A model generated the notes under the pieces. That model was given only the letters and a program-made list of their open reading frames with translations. It was not told the origin of the DNA and did not search any database. From contig NHDW01000006.1 of NCBI GenBank assembly GCA_002170535.1, positions 199,983-252,584 of the forward strand: a stretch of DNA of 52,602 nucleotides. Direction: 5' to 3'. The position numbers and the translations under genes are program-made. Below are positions 7,890-14,249 of the stretch, one piece after another (position 1 is the stretch's first letter; each line of letters opens with the position of its first letter). The DNA is from Methylococcaceae bacterium TMED69. GTDB taxonomy: Bacteria; Pseudomonadota; Gammaproteobacteria; Ga0077536.

Positions 7890-8147
7890 CTATGCACAAA
7901 TTCCGAATTCTGTTTCCAGCTTTTCCGCCATCATTATAATAGTCGCCTCTGCCAATAGCAAGTCTAGTGCAGCGTTCTTTTTAATTTCTTCTGAGTCTGG
8001 ATCGTTTTTTTCCCGGTAATCCTCAATCTGTTTTTCGCACTCTTTTATTACATCGACTACAGACGTAGTTGCAATAAGAATGTTCGAAATTTCTACCTGG
8101 TTTTTCGATAAGACCAAATACTTTTCAAGTGGCGTTGTTGCCTGCAT
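7890..8147 (-). CDS. Hypothetical helical protein
   Basis: 85 residues, predicted to be almost entirely helical with an acidic, Lys/Glu-rich middle (ECEKQIEDYREKNDPDSEE) and a hydrophobic C-terminal helix. A good ribosome binding site, GGAGCAAAC, precedes the ATG. A TATAAT box lies just upstream in the divergent intergenic region but no convincing -35 goes with it. No family recognised. Confidence 0.6.
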   Translation of the reverse strand: MQATTPLEKYLVLSKNQVEISNILIATTSVVDVIKECEKQIEDYREKNDPDSEEIKKNAALDLLLAEATIIMMAEKLETEFGICA

Positions 8148-8247
8148 GTTTGCTCCATGTTTATTATTATATAATAATTTAACCCATTAGTTTGTTTTTT
8201 ACACCGTTTTTTAGCTTTAAATTTTATAAAAAATGTCACTGTATAAT

Positions 8248-8276
8248 TTGAACAACTTCGAATTTTTTAATATAAT
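8248..8276 (+). promoter_or_regulatory. Sigma-70-type promoter for the methyltransferase gene
   Basis: TTGAAC (8248-8253), a 17-base spacer and a perfect TATAAT (8271-8276) face the plus-strand methyltransferase. The predicted transcript would start around 8283, leaving a leader of roughly 20 bases that contains the GGAG ribosome binding site of the start at 8303. Confidence 0.8.
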
Positions 8277-8302
8277 AGAAATACATGACAAAAGGAGTTA
8301 AC

Positions 8303-9235
8303 ATGTCAATCACAACAAAACAAATCGACAAGGAAGAGCTTAAGCGCTACCGAGAAGATTTTAACCGAACACATCTTTCAGTGGAGACAGCTATGCAGCG
8401 AGTACAATTACACAGGGATTATATTGCCCATGCAGCCCGATATTCTCATGTCGTAGGTAAGCATTTACTTTCGACTAAAACAAGAAAACTCAACGGAGGT
8501 AATGGACCCTCTGTTCTAGACGTTGGCTGTGGACCTGAACTTCAATTACTTAATTCTATGCATTGTAACAGAGTTAAGTGCAACGAATATATTGGACTTG
8601 AAGCTGCTGATAAATTTAAAACTCGAGGAACTGAACGGTTGGAAAACACTGTCTTATCCGGTAAATCTAATTCTCTTAAAAACGTTTCTCTTCATGCTCG
8701 AGCGGACTTTCTTACTCACGATTTTGGTGAAGACAAAACTTTCGACACCATTGTTTGTCTTGAAGTAATTGAACATGTCCAACCATACCAAGCTAATCAT
8801 TTTCTTCGCAGAGCAAGAACACTAATGCATGAGGATTCTGTTTTTTGGGTTTCAACTCCTTGCTATGATGAGAAGACAGGCGCTGCTGATAATCACCCTA
8901 ATGAAATGACGTATGAGGCTCTAGGTGCTCTCATGGAAGATTTAGGATATGAGATTGAAGAGGTTTATGGAACTTTTGCATCGCAAAAAGACTATAAGCA
9001 CCTAATTGGAAATGTCATCCCTAAGGACTTCTTCGATAAGCTTAGCGCATACTATGACACCACGTTGGTGTCCAACATGCTAGCCCCTGTTGTTGGTGCT
9101 GAGAACAGTCGTAACGCGTTGTGGAAACTTAGAAAGACTCAATCTGATGATTACACGCGCAGGTTCGATGGTCTGCCGTTCATTGAGGGCCCATGGAGTA
9201 ACAACGAAAACTGGAAAGAGCTGATGGGACGATAA
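8303..9235 (+). CDS. SAM-dependent methyltransferase
   Basis: 310 residues from the ATG at 8303, chosen over the track start at 8285 because AAAGGAG lies five bases upstream and the earlier ATG would fall at the transcript's very end. The motif SVLDVGCGPE near residue 70 is the SAM-binding motif I of class I methyltransferases, and FDTIVCLEVIEHVQP is the motif IV/post-II region of the UbiG/small-molecule group. The substrate is unknown. It is a single plus-strand gene among minus-strand genes, with its own promoter and terminator, so it may be expressed independently, perhaps early. It would draw on the SAM cycle encoded at 27211-33444. Confidence 0.85.
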   Translation: MSITTKQIDKEELKRYREDFNRTHLSVETAMQRVQLHRDYIAHAARYSHVVGKHLLSTKTRKLNGGNGPSVLDVGCGPELQLLNSMHCNRVKCNEYIGLEAADKFKTRGTERLENTVLSGKSNSLKNVSLHARADFLTHDFGEDKTFDTIVCLEVIEHVQPYQANHFLRRARTLMHEDSVFWVSTPCYDEKTGAADNHPNEMTYEALGALMEDLGYEIEEVYGTFASQKDYKHLIGNVIPKDFFDKLSAYYDTTLVSNMLAPVVGAENSRNALWKLRKTQSDDYTRRFDGLPFIEGPWSNNENWKELMGR

Positions 9236-9256
9236 CCATCGTTATAGTATAAAATG

Positions 9257-9285
9257 AAACCCTCGCATGCGAGGGTTTTTTATTT
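9257..9285 (+). terminator. Rho-independent terminator between convergent genes
   Basis: AAACCCTCG and CGAGGGTTT form a 9-bp stem with a four-base loop, followed by TTTTATTT. It lies right after the methyltransferase stop and overlaps the end of the convergent HNH gene; the palindrome with A's on the other side could act in both directions. Confidence 0.85.
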
Positions 9286-9792
9286 AATTTTATACTTTCC
9301 TAAATAAGGTGCCCACTGAGGATGTATTACCTCTTTTCCTAGAGTGTAAAACATGTATGGAGACGGCCTTGATGGAATACTCAAAGGAATCATATCGGCC
9401 TCTCTAGGAAGTTTATTTCCTTTTTTTTGATTACACTTCTTGCAACATGTAACAATATTTTCCCAACTTTTGGGGCCGCCTTTGCTCCTTGGTGTTACGT
9501 GGTCCATTGTTAATTCTTCGCTTGGGAACACCTTGGAACAATACTGGCATGTGTTTTTGTCTCTCCAAAAAACATTTTTTCTATTACAGGTCAAAGTAAT
9601 TTTTGGTATTTTAACGTAACGATTTAAAGAAATAACACAAGGCAATGGAAACCTGTCGTGTGTTGAATAAAGAAACTCTCCAGGGTAAGATTCAACTAGA
9701 TTTGCTCTTTTCATGTAAATCATTCCAAAAGCATCATAAGAATCGATTATCTGTACTGGCCTAAAAGAACTGTCAAGTTTTAAAGTTTTCAT
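9280..9792 (-). CDS. HNH endonuclease
   Basis: 170 residues. The HNH core lies at about 80-125: CQYCSKVFPSEELTMDHVTP, then GGPKSWENIVTCCKKCNQKK, with two CxxC zinc knuckles around the DH and N residues. The N-terminal 75 residues (FRPVQIIDSYDAFGMIYMKR) are those of the stand-alone HNH proteins found in cyanobacteria and phages rather than of intron homing enzymes. Probable role: DNA nicking or cleavage, either of host DNA or as a mobile genetic element. It is next to the tRNA cluster. Confidence 0.85.
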   Translation of the reverse strand: MKTLKLDSSFRPVQIIDSYDAFGMIYMKRANLVESYPGEFLYSTHDRFPLPCVISLNRYVKIPKITLTCNRKNVFWRDKNTCQYCSKVFPSEELTMDHVTPRSKGGPKSWENIVTCCKKCNQKKGNKLPREADMIPLSIPSRPSPYMFYTLGKEVIHPQWAPYLGKYKIK

Positions 9793-9826
9793 TATATTAA
9801 TAACTATTATTTATTATATAAATTTC

Positions 9827-9901
9827 TGGCAGGGGCACAGGGAATCGAACCCTGAATGGCGGAACCAAAATCCGCAGTGTTGCCAATTACACTATGCCCC
9901 A
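9827..9901 (-). tRNA. tRNA-Gln (anticodon TTG)
   Basis: A complete cloverleaf with T-loop TTCGATT, anticodon loop TTTTGGT and an encoded CCA end. As in bacterial tRNA-Gln, it starts with U1, here facing U72, with discriminator G73. It reads CAA, a favoured codon in an AT-rich genome. Confidence 0.93.
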
Positions 9902-9927
9902 TCAACTGAAAACATAAAATAGGTTGT

Positions 9928-9979
9928 TTTATGGCCTGTGTTTGTAGCTGTTTTTACTTTTACAAACACAGGCCATAAA
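9928..9979. repeat. Perfect 19-bp inverted repeat
   Basis: TTTATGGCCTGTGTTTGTA at 9928-9946 is exactly inverted at 9961-9979, with a 14-base loop. It begins directly after the stop codon of the small basic gene at 9980 and precedes tRNA-Gln. It lacks a U-tract on the minus strand, so it is not a classical terminator there. An RNA processing site, a 3'-end stabilising hairpin or a small mobile-element end are possible. Confidence 0.85.
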
Positions 9980-10147
9980 TCATTTACCTTGTCCCCTATA
10001 CTTCTTTCTATATAGTTTAGAAGGTCTGGATCCATTTTTGCCTCCACCCTTGGAACCATAAATAGTTCTAGAGCTTAGTCCCTGCCTTGTCTTCTTTGGG
10101 CCGTTCTGGTTTCTCTTGTTTGAGTTGTTTACTCTTGCTTTAGCCAT
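9980..10147 (-). CDS. Small basic protein, missed by ORF track
   Basis: 55 residues with about 20 Lys/Arg and many Asn, Gly and Ser. It starts at the ATG at 10147 with an excellent AAGGAGG ribosome binding site. The composition (RVNNSNKRNQNGPKK, YGSKGGGKNGSRPS) resembles ribosomal-protein tails or RNA-binding peptides, but I recognise no family. It lies inside the tRNA cluster between tRNA-Gln and the class II tRNA, so it is probably transcribed with them. Confidence 0.8.
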   Translation of the reverse strand: MAKARVNNSNKRNQNGPKKTRQGLSSRTIYGSKGGGKNGSRPSKLYRKKYRGQGK

Positions 10148-10187
10148 GATTATTACCTCCTTTTTAAATTAACAATCACACACTAAG

Positions 10188-10281
10188 TGGCTGGAGAGGA
10201 AGGATTCGAACCTCCAAGTTATAACGTTGTTATAACACCGTCGAGACAGGACGGCGCGTCTGCCAATTTCGCCACTCCCCA
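10188..10281 (-). tRNA. Unusual class II tRNA with anticodon GTC
   Basis: A 94-nt tRNA with acceptor TGGGGAG/CTCTCCA, D-arm and T-arm intact, discriminator G73 and encoded CCA. The variable arm is long, an 8-bp stem GTTATAAC on both sides of AAC. Class II arms belong to Leu, Ser and bacterial Tyr, yet the anticodon loop CTGTCTC reads GTC, the Asp anticodon, and position 37 is U instead of a purine. The D-arm (GCG-AAATTGGCAGA-CGC) resembles tRNA-Leu. Amino acid identity is uncertain. Confidence 0.85.
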
Positions 10282-10284
10282 AAA

Positions 10285-10361
10285 TGGCTGCCCCTCGCGG
10301 ACTCGAACCGCGGACTCGCTGATTAACAGTCAGCTGCTCTAACCAACTGAGCTAAGGGGCA
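10285..10361 (-). tRNA. tRNA-Asn (anticodon GTT)
   Basis: Complete cloverleaf: acceptor TGCCCCT/AGGGGCA, anticodon stem GCTGA/TCAGC with loop CTGTTAA, discriminator G and encoded CCA. It lies three bases from the class II tRNA, so the two are probably processed from one transcript. Confidence 0.95.
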
Positions 10362-10373
10362 ATTCTTTTTCTA

Positions 10374-10449
10374 TGGTTGGCCCGGTGGGAATTGAACCCA
10401 CGACACATGGTATATAAGACCACTGCTCTTACCCCTGAGCTACGGGCCG
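10374..10449 (-). tRNA. tRNA-Ile (anticodon TAT)
   Basis: Complete cloverleaf with anticodon loop CTTATAT, reading the rare codon AUA, which AT-rich phages use often. Discriminator A73 and CCA are encoded. Aligning the body to standard tRNAs puts C1 opposite A72, an unpaired end otherwise typical of initiator tRNA; the anticodon stem is not initiator-like. Confidence 0.9.
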
Positions 10450-10459
10450 GCAATAATAT

Positions 10460-10816
10460 TTAGAGATTAAGATTTTGCCATTCGCCTTTCCAATTGGTGT
10501 ACCTAACTTTTTTAATACCAGCGTCCTTTATCGCTTGCATACAGATACAACATGGTTTAGCCATTGTGATTTCATGATTGCATTTCGAAAAACGCATTAC
10601 TTCCAATTCATCACCTGGTTTTGCAAACCTGAGAACATTCATTTCTGCATGCATATGAGATGCCCAAGTCCCATCAGCATATTGCCTTTTAAAGCGCGGG
10701 TGGGTCTTGTTTGTGTTTTCACCAATCTTAACAACCTTGCCGTTTCGACGAAGAATAGCAGCAAGATGATAAGTCCTTCCGTTGTTAATGGCTAGATTTT
10801 TAGCCTTGTAATACAC
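10460..10816 (-). CDS. Cytidine/dCMP deaminase-like protein
   Basis: 118 residues. Zinc-site motifs HMHAEMNVL (HAE) and AKPCCICMQAI (PCxxC) identify the cytidine/deoxycytidylate deaminase superfamily; such enzymes feed dUMP to thymidylate synthesis in phages. The only in-frame start is GTG at 10816, because a TGA lies two codons upstream. The strong AAGGAG instead sits correctly for an overlapping ATG at 10823 that encodes only MKGVLQG, which may couple translation. Substrate (dCMP or a nucleoside) is not settled. Confidence 0.8.
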   Translation of the reverse strand: MYYKAKNLAINNGRTYHLAAILRRNGKVVKIGENTNKTHPRFKRQYADGTWASHMHAEMNVLRFAKPGDELEVMRFSKCNHEITMAKPCCICMQAIKDAGIKKVRYTNWKGEWQNLNL

Positions 10817-10851
10817 CTTTCATGTCAACTCCTTAGCTTGATCACTATATT

Positions 10852-10880
10852 ATTATACTTGAGGAGGACCAAATTTACAA
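10852..10880 (-). promoter_or_regulatory. Sigma-70-type promoter for the deaminase gene
   Basis: On the minus strand TTGTAA is followed after exactly 17 bases by TATAAT. The transcript would begin near 10845 and run into the deaminase and then the tRNA cluster, so it may also drive the tRNAs. Confidence 0.7.
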
Positions 10881-10901
10881 CGATTTTTTATTTTTAATTT
10901 A

Positions 10902-11183
10902 TTATTTTAGATATTTCTCTATGGCAGAATTTATACCAGGAGACTCCTTAGCATAAACGATTCCTTCTTGATCGTCTAGCCAGACTAAATTTTCGTCGAT
11001 CATTTCATCAATGATATCAAAACCTGTTTTCCCGAAAAGATGGTTAATTTCGTCTAAATCGACTCCACCCGGACGTTCTGACAAATCTAAAATTTGTTGA
11101 TACGGTGCAATGTGGTTTTCTGAAATTATTCTTGAGTATTCCTCTCTAATAATTCTTTTAAGTTGTCTTTTTGTAATTTTCAT
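10902..11183 (-). CDS. Tagged (class B) small protein, possible winged helix
   Basis: 93 residues. The class B tag MKITKRQLKRIIREE opens the protein. After it, PGGVDLDEINHLFGKTGFDIIDEMIDENLVWLDDQEGIVYA reads like a small winged-helix domain (helix, helix, beta hairpin), though this is by eye only. First visible payload in a run of seven class B genes interrupted only by rpmJ. Confidence 0.65.
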   Translation of the reverse strand: MKITKRQLKRIIREEYSRIISENHIAPYQQILDLSERPGGVDLDEINHLFGKTGFDIIDEMIDENLVWLDDQEGIVYAKESPGINSAIEKYLK

Positions 11184-11184
11184 T

Positions 11185-11298
11185 TTAACCCTGCCTTTGA
11201 TTGTGTTTCGGGTTTTCGCAAATGATGCGGACCACGCCCTTACGCTTTATTGTTTTGCATTTACTACATATCTTTTTTACTGATGATCTTTTTTTCAT
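11185..11298 (-). CDS. rpmJ: Ribosomal protein bL36
   Basis: 37 residues, exactly the family length, starting [19 protein letters not shown] and ending PKHNQRQG. The zinc ligands Cys-x2-Cys, Cys and His are all present, so it is the zinc-binding form. The ORF track shows only a longer ORF ending here; the ATG at 11298 with AAGG eight bases upstream is the true start. bL36 sits in the 50S subunit near the peptidyl-transferase region. It lies between tagged genes, away from any ribosomal operon, supporting acquisition by the phage. It could replace host bL36 during infection, perhaps under zinc stress. Confidence 0.93.
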   Translation of the reverse strand: MKKRSSVKKICSKCKTIKRKGVVRIICENPKHNQRQG

Positions 11299-11308
11299 CT
11301 TATCAACC

Positions 11309-11563
11309 TTAGCTGCCAGACATATATTCTGATTTAATGTTTTCCAGCATCCTACGAACTGCGGCATATACTTCTGCATTATCGTGCCAATTAGAATCAA
11401 GCTGATAGAGCATGCCATTTAACTCTTCTGCCATTCTATAACCGAAACTATCTAATCCATCTTGTATACGGTAGGGAACCTGACTAGATGGAAGTCCTTC
11501 GTTTATTATTTTAGATTTTTCTTCTCTAATGATTTTTCGTAGTTCGCGCTTTGAAATTTTCAT
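11309..11563 (-). CDS. Tagged (class B) small protein
   Basis: 84 residues from the ATG at 11563, which begins the tag [15 protein letters not shown]; the track start lies 15 codons upstream and reads through the preceding gene's end. The body is helical ([38 protein letters not shown]). No family recognised. Followed after 10 bases by rpmJ. Confidence 0.7.
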   Translation of the reverse strand: MKISKRELRKIIREEKSKIINEGLPSSQVPYRIQDGLDSFGYRMAEELNGMLYQLDSNWHDNAEVYAAVRRMLENIKSEYMSGS

Positions 11564-11570
11564 ATTATGT

Positions 11571-11837
11571 TTACCTTCTGTAGGCTGGTCGGTCCGGATC
11601 GAAGTCATCGTCCATGGTCTGGTTTAAGCCTTCAACGGCCTGATCAAGAATATGATTGACGCTGTTTCGCACAATCTGTGCAGCCTGCTCAGGATCTAAG
11701 TTCATTCCAGGCAAGTCAAGCGTGTCTTCAAGAGTGGCGATAACTGCGCTTTCCAGTCTGTCTGCAACGTTTTCTCTTAATAGACGAGCTCTTTCCTCTT
11801 TGATTATTCTCTTTAATTGTCTTTTTGTAATTTTCAT
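11571..11837 (-). CDS. Tagged (class B) small protein
   Basis: 88 residues with the tag MKITKRQLKRIIKEE. The rest is helical and acidic, with LDPEQAAQIVRNSVNHILDQ and a C-terminal DDDFDPDRPAYRR. No domain recognised. The next gene starts only seven bases downstream. Confidence 0.7.
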   Translation of the reverse strand: MKITKRQLKRIIKEERARLLRENVADRLESAVIATLEDTLDLPGMNLDPEQAAQIVRNSVNHILDQAVEGLNQTMDDDFDPDRPAYRR

Positions 11838-11858
11838 GATAGTGCCCTTTTTGAAAGA

Positions 11859-12146
11859 TTAACTGATTTTAGCCATGGCTTCTGCGATTGCTTTTTCTAA
11901 TCCTTCACGCTTCAGAGTATATTGAGCTTTTTCAATAATGAAATGAATCAGATCGCGGTGTTGTTCGCCAGACATACTCATAATCTTGTTTTCGATCGAT
12001 CGATCGTCACGCTTTCTTTTGCCAAAAACATTATCAGCGCCGGGTCCGGTCATTCGAACACCGCCTACGTAGTGATCGTCTGCCTGGTCAAAAGACATCG
12101 CAGCTTCTCTAATGATTTTTCTTAGTTGTCTTTTTGTAATTTTCAT
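11859..12146 (-). CDS. Tagged (class B) small protein
   Basis: 95 residues from the ATG at 12146, preceded by GGAGGATAAA. The tag is MKITKRQLRKIIREA. The centre contains GGVRMTGPGADNVFGKRKRD, and the C-terminal half is a long amphipathic helix (HRDLIHFIIEKAQYTLKREG). The ORF track extends ten codons too far upstream, into the previous gene. Function unknown. Confidence 0.7.
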   Translation of the reverse strand: MKITKRQLRKIIREAAMSFDQADDHYVGGVRMTGPGADNVFGKRKRDDRSIENKIMSMSGEQHRDLIHFIIEKAQYTLKREGLEKAIAEAMAKIS

Positions 12147-12147
12147 T

Positions 12148-12504
12148 TTATCCTCCGTACAACAAATCGATTGCATCTTGTGATAGATTTTGCATCAGCT
12201 TCATCATAAGACCTGGATCATATCGATTCGGATTGTATTGCTGTTCATACATTTGAATCGCCATGAAGTCTTCTTCGTCGACTTGACCGGTTTCAAAAGC
12301 AGCTTCACCGAGTGTTTGCATCCAGTGATTGATGATGCGGTCACCGTCACCGGCCTCGAAAGCACCTTGCGCAATGTCCATAAGATCGGTTGCACCGCTG
12401 GGCATGTTCCCTTCCATTTCGTCATACCCTAGTCGACCTTCGCGAAGGATTCTTGAGTACTCTTCTCTGATTATTCTTTTTAATTGTCTTTTTGATATTT
12501 TCAT
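12148..12504 (-). CDS. Tagged (class B) small protein
   Basis: 118 residues with the tag MKISKRQLKRIIREE. The body is acidic and helical, rich in Met and Gln near the end (MAIQMYEQQYNPNRYDPGLM). It ends one base before the next start. No family recognised. Confidence 0.7.
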   Translation of the reverse strand: MKISKRQLKRIIREEYSRILREGRLGYDEMEGNMPSGATDLMDIAQGAFEAGDGDRIINHWMQTLGEAAFETGQVDEEDFMAIQMYEQQYNPNRYDPGLMMKLMQNLSQDAIDLLYGG

Positions 12505-12526
12505 TTTATTTTCCTTTAAAATTGAT

Positions 12527-12964
12527 TTATTTTCTTCTATTTAGCCTTAGTCGGCGGCTTCTACGAATTGCTTCTGCTTGAATTTGCTTAAGTGGCTCCG
12601 GTAACATTGCTTCGTGGCCGGCATCATGATCTGTTGATTCAGAAACAACTTGAACTTGTGCTTCCAACATCTCTTGCAGCGCTTGTGCCTGGGTTGCAAC
12701 AGCCTGAAGTACTGGTGCTTGAGCAGCGACTTCCTGAACACAGTCGACACAAAGTGTTGCGGCAGAGTTTAACGATTCAACAACCATCTGAAGTCCTGAA
12801 AGGGCTCCTTGCATTTCTGTAACTAACTCGGCCTCTGGTGCTTCACTCTCTGATAGGGCTGGGAGTGCCTGCGAAACTGCTTCGTGCCCTAAGTCTGCTG
12901 TTAAGCCCATTGCTCCGCATTCTTCTGCAATGATTCTCTTAAGTCGTCTTTTTGAAATCTTCAT
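12527..12964 (-). CDS. Tagged (class B) Ala/Gln-rich helical protein
   Basis: 145 residues with the tag MKISKRRLKRIIAEE. From about 40 to 115 the chain is a long Ala/Gln/Val-rich coiled-coil-like helix (APVLQAVATQAQALQEMLEA) with two Cys in CVDC; it ends in an Arg-rich RRSRRLRLNRRK tail that could bind nucleic acid. GC content and third-position use are higher than its neighbours, hinting at another origin. Function unknown. Confidence 0.7.
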   Translation of the reverse strand: MKISKRRLKRIIAEECGAMGLTADLGHEAVSQALPALSESEAPEAELVTEMQGALSGLQMVVESLNSAATLCVDCVQEVAAQAPVLQAVATQAQALQEMLEAQVQVVSESTDHDAGHEAMLPEPLKQIQAEAIRRSRRLRLNRRK

Positions 12965-12999
12965 TTAATTTCTCCTTTAAAAACTTGGTAAAATGTTTA

Positions 13000-13593
13000 T
13001 TAGCGACTATAGTCGCCGTTATGTAATTGTGTTTCTACGGTTTCGATTGCTTTCTTAATTGCATCTTCGATAAGGCCTTCGAGATCCATTGTTGCCCTAT
13101 AGGCTTCTTCATGCCATGATTTAATGGAACCGCCAATGCTGGTTATCATTCCAGGATCTTCTTCAACTAGTTCAATCATCATTTCGTTAAATTCTTGCGC
13201 AACATCCACTGCAGCAGTGCTGATCATTTGTTCTAAATTCATCATGTCGGTGACTGATTCTTTTAGTTGTGCTTCTTTTAATCCTGGAGAACGAATATCA
13301 TAGGCGCCAGCTTTAAATTGTTCTCTCCAGTGATCGACTATTGCTTGCAATTCTTCTTCCAGTATCGGTGTTCCAAAAGATTTAAGCAATAAGGTTAATC
13401 CTTCTTCTTCAGTACCGTAGGTGTCATCGATCATAAAACTATCCATAATAATGTTTGCAGCCCTGTTGTAATCTTGCCGCTCCATCGCCTCTATTGCTAA
13501 ATCAGCGAACCTTCTTCCTCTGTTCGGTCCGACGGCAATTCCTTGGATGTTTTCTCTAACAATTTTTCTAATTCTATCTTTTGTGGATCTCAT
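13000..13593 (-). CDS. Tagged (class B variant) helical protein
   Basis: 197 residues from the ATG at 13593 with GGAG nine bases upstream. The N-terminus MRSTKDRIRKIVREN is a diverged tag. The body repeats helical segments, including DLAIEAMERQDYNRAANIIM, which looks like a TPR-like helix pair, and a C-terminal acidic helix. No enzyme motif seen. Confidence 0.65.
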   Translation of the reverse strand: MRSTKDRIRKIVRENIQGIAVGPNRGRRFADLAIEAMERQDYNRAANIIMDSFMIDDTYGTEEEGLTLLLKSFGTPILEEELQAIVDHWREQFKAGAYDIRSPGLKEAQLKESVTDMMNLEQMISTAAVDVAQEFNEMMIELVEEDPGMITSIGGSIKSWHEEAYRATMDLEGLIEDAIKKAIETVETQLHNGDYSR

Positions 13594-13641
13594 TTTATTT
13601 TTCTCCTGATGGATTGTGGGCGCAGACCAAATATCCCACAC

Positions 13642-13881
13642 TTAAACATATATTGTGATGTGTCCAGTATTAAATATGTCTAAGGAAGGCATTTTCTCTA
13701 TAGAATATCTGCTTAATGTTTCTAGAACTATATTTTCCATTTTGTAAGATTTACCAGTGATAATTATGGCCGGGCCGGAATACTTTCTATTTTCGTATAA
13801 AAACCTGTCAATTAACACTGGAACGTTTTCGTGTTTTATTCCGTGGAGATCTAGGGTTGGTTTTTCTCTTTTTCTTCCCAC
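13642..13881 (-). CDS. Smr-domain-like protein
   Basis: 79 residues starting at GTG 13881 with AAGG seven bases upstream. The sequence PTLDLHGIKHENVPVLIDRF, the strand AIIITGKS and the final GHITIYV follow the Smr (small MutS-related) fold: LDLHG at the first strand and a TGK-type loop. Smr domains nick or bind DNA or RNA. The first 74 bases overlap the end of the GIY-YIG gene in another frame. Confidence 0.75.
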   Translation of the reverse strand: MGRKREKPTLDLHGIKHENVPVLIDRFLYENRKYSGPAIIITGKSYKMENIVLETLSRYSIEKMPSLDIFNTGHITIYV

Positions 13882-14170
13882 GTCGCTTCCTTTTTCTTGT
13901 TTTAAAGTTAGATATATCTGGAGAAGCTGAAGTTATTAATTTTCTTTTGTCTGAATGTGTTAATTTTTTTACAACCGATTCCTCTGAAAGTGCTACTCCT
14001 CTGCTCTCGCCTACTTCATAATAGCCAAGAAGCTTCACAGGCCTGCGAGCTCGAGTGTACTTGGCTCCAGAAGCAGTGTTGTTATGCTCATAGACGCGTC
14101 TCTGCACATCTTTAGTGATACCGGTATATAGAGTGTTGTCTTTGCATTCAACTATGTATAGATACCAGAT
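13808..14170 (-). CDS. GIY-YIG endonuclease with apparent ATC start
   Basis: 120 residues if started at ATC 14170. The ORF track begins 21 codons later at a GTG and so loses the catalytic core. Upstream in frame there is no ATG, GTG or TTG, but AAGGAG stands six bases before ATC, and the resulting WYLYIVECKDNTLYTGIT is the exact N-terminal pattern of YhbQ-like GIY-YIG nucleases (LYIVEC, LYTGIT). It continues VQRRVYEHN and ends in a 30-residue very basic tail. Either a rare AUC initiation codon is used or the start codon is mutated. Confidence 0.75.
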   Translation of the reverse strand: MWYLYIVECKDNTLYTGITKDVQRRVYEHNNTASGAKYTRARRPVKLLGYYEVGESRGVALSEESVVKKLTHSDKRKLITSASPDISNFKTRKRKRRGKKKRKTNPRSPRNKTRKRSSVN

Positions 14171-14249
14171 ATTTGACTCCTTAGACGGATTCCTTATTGA
14201 TAAAAATTCTAGATAAATAAATGTATTGTACTGTGTCTTATTTTACATT

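Noticed and set aside
7735-7899. N-terminal extension of the 7552 gene given by the ORF track
   Set aside because: A different frame in this stretch encodes a convincing basic phage protein with its own ribosome binding site.
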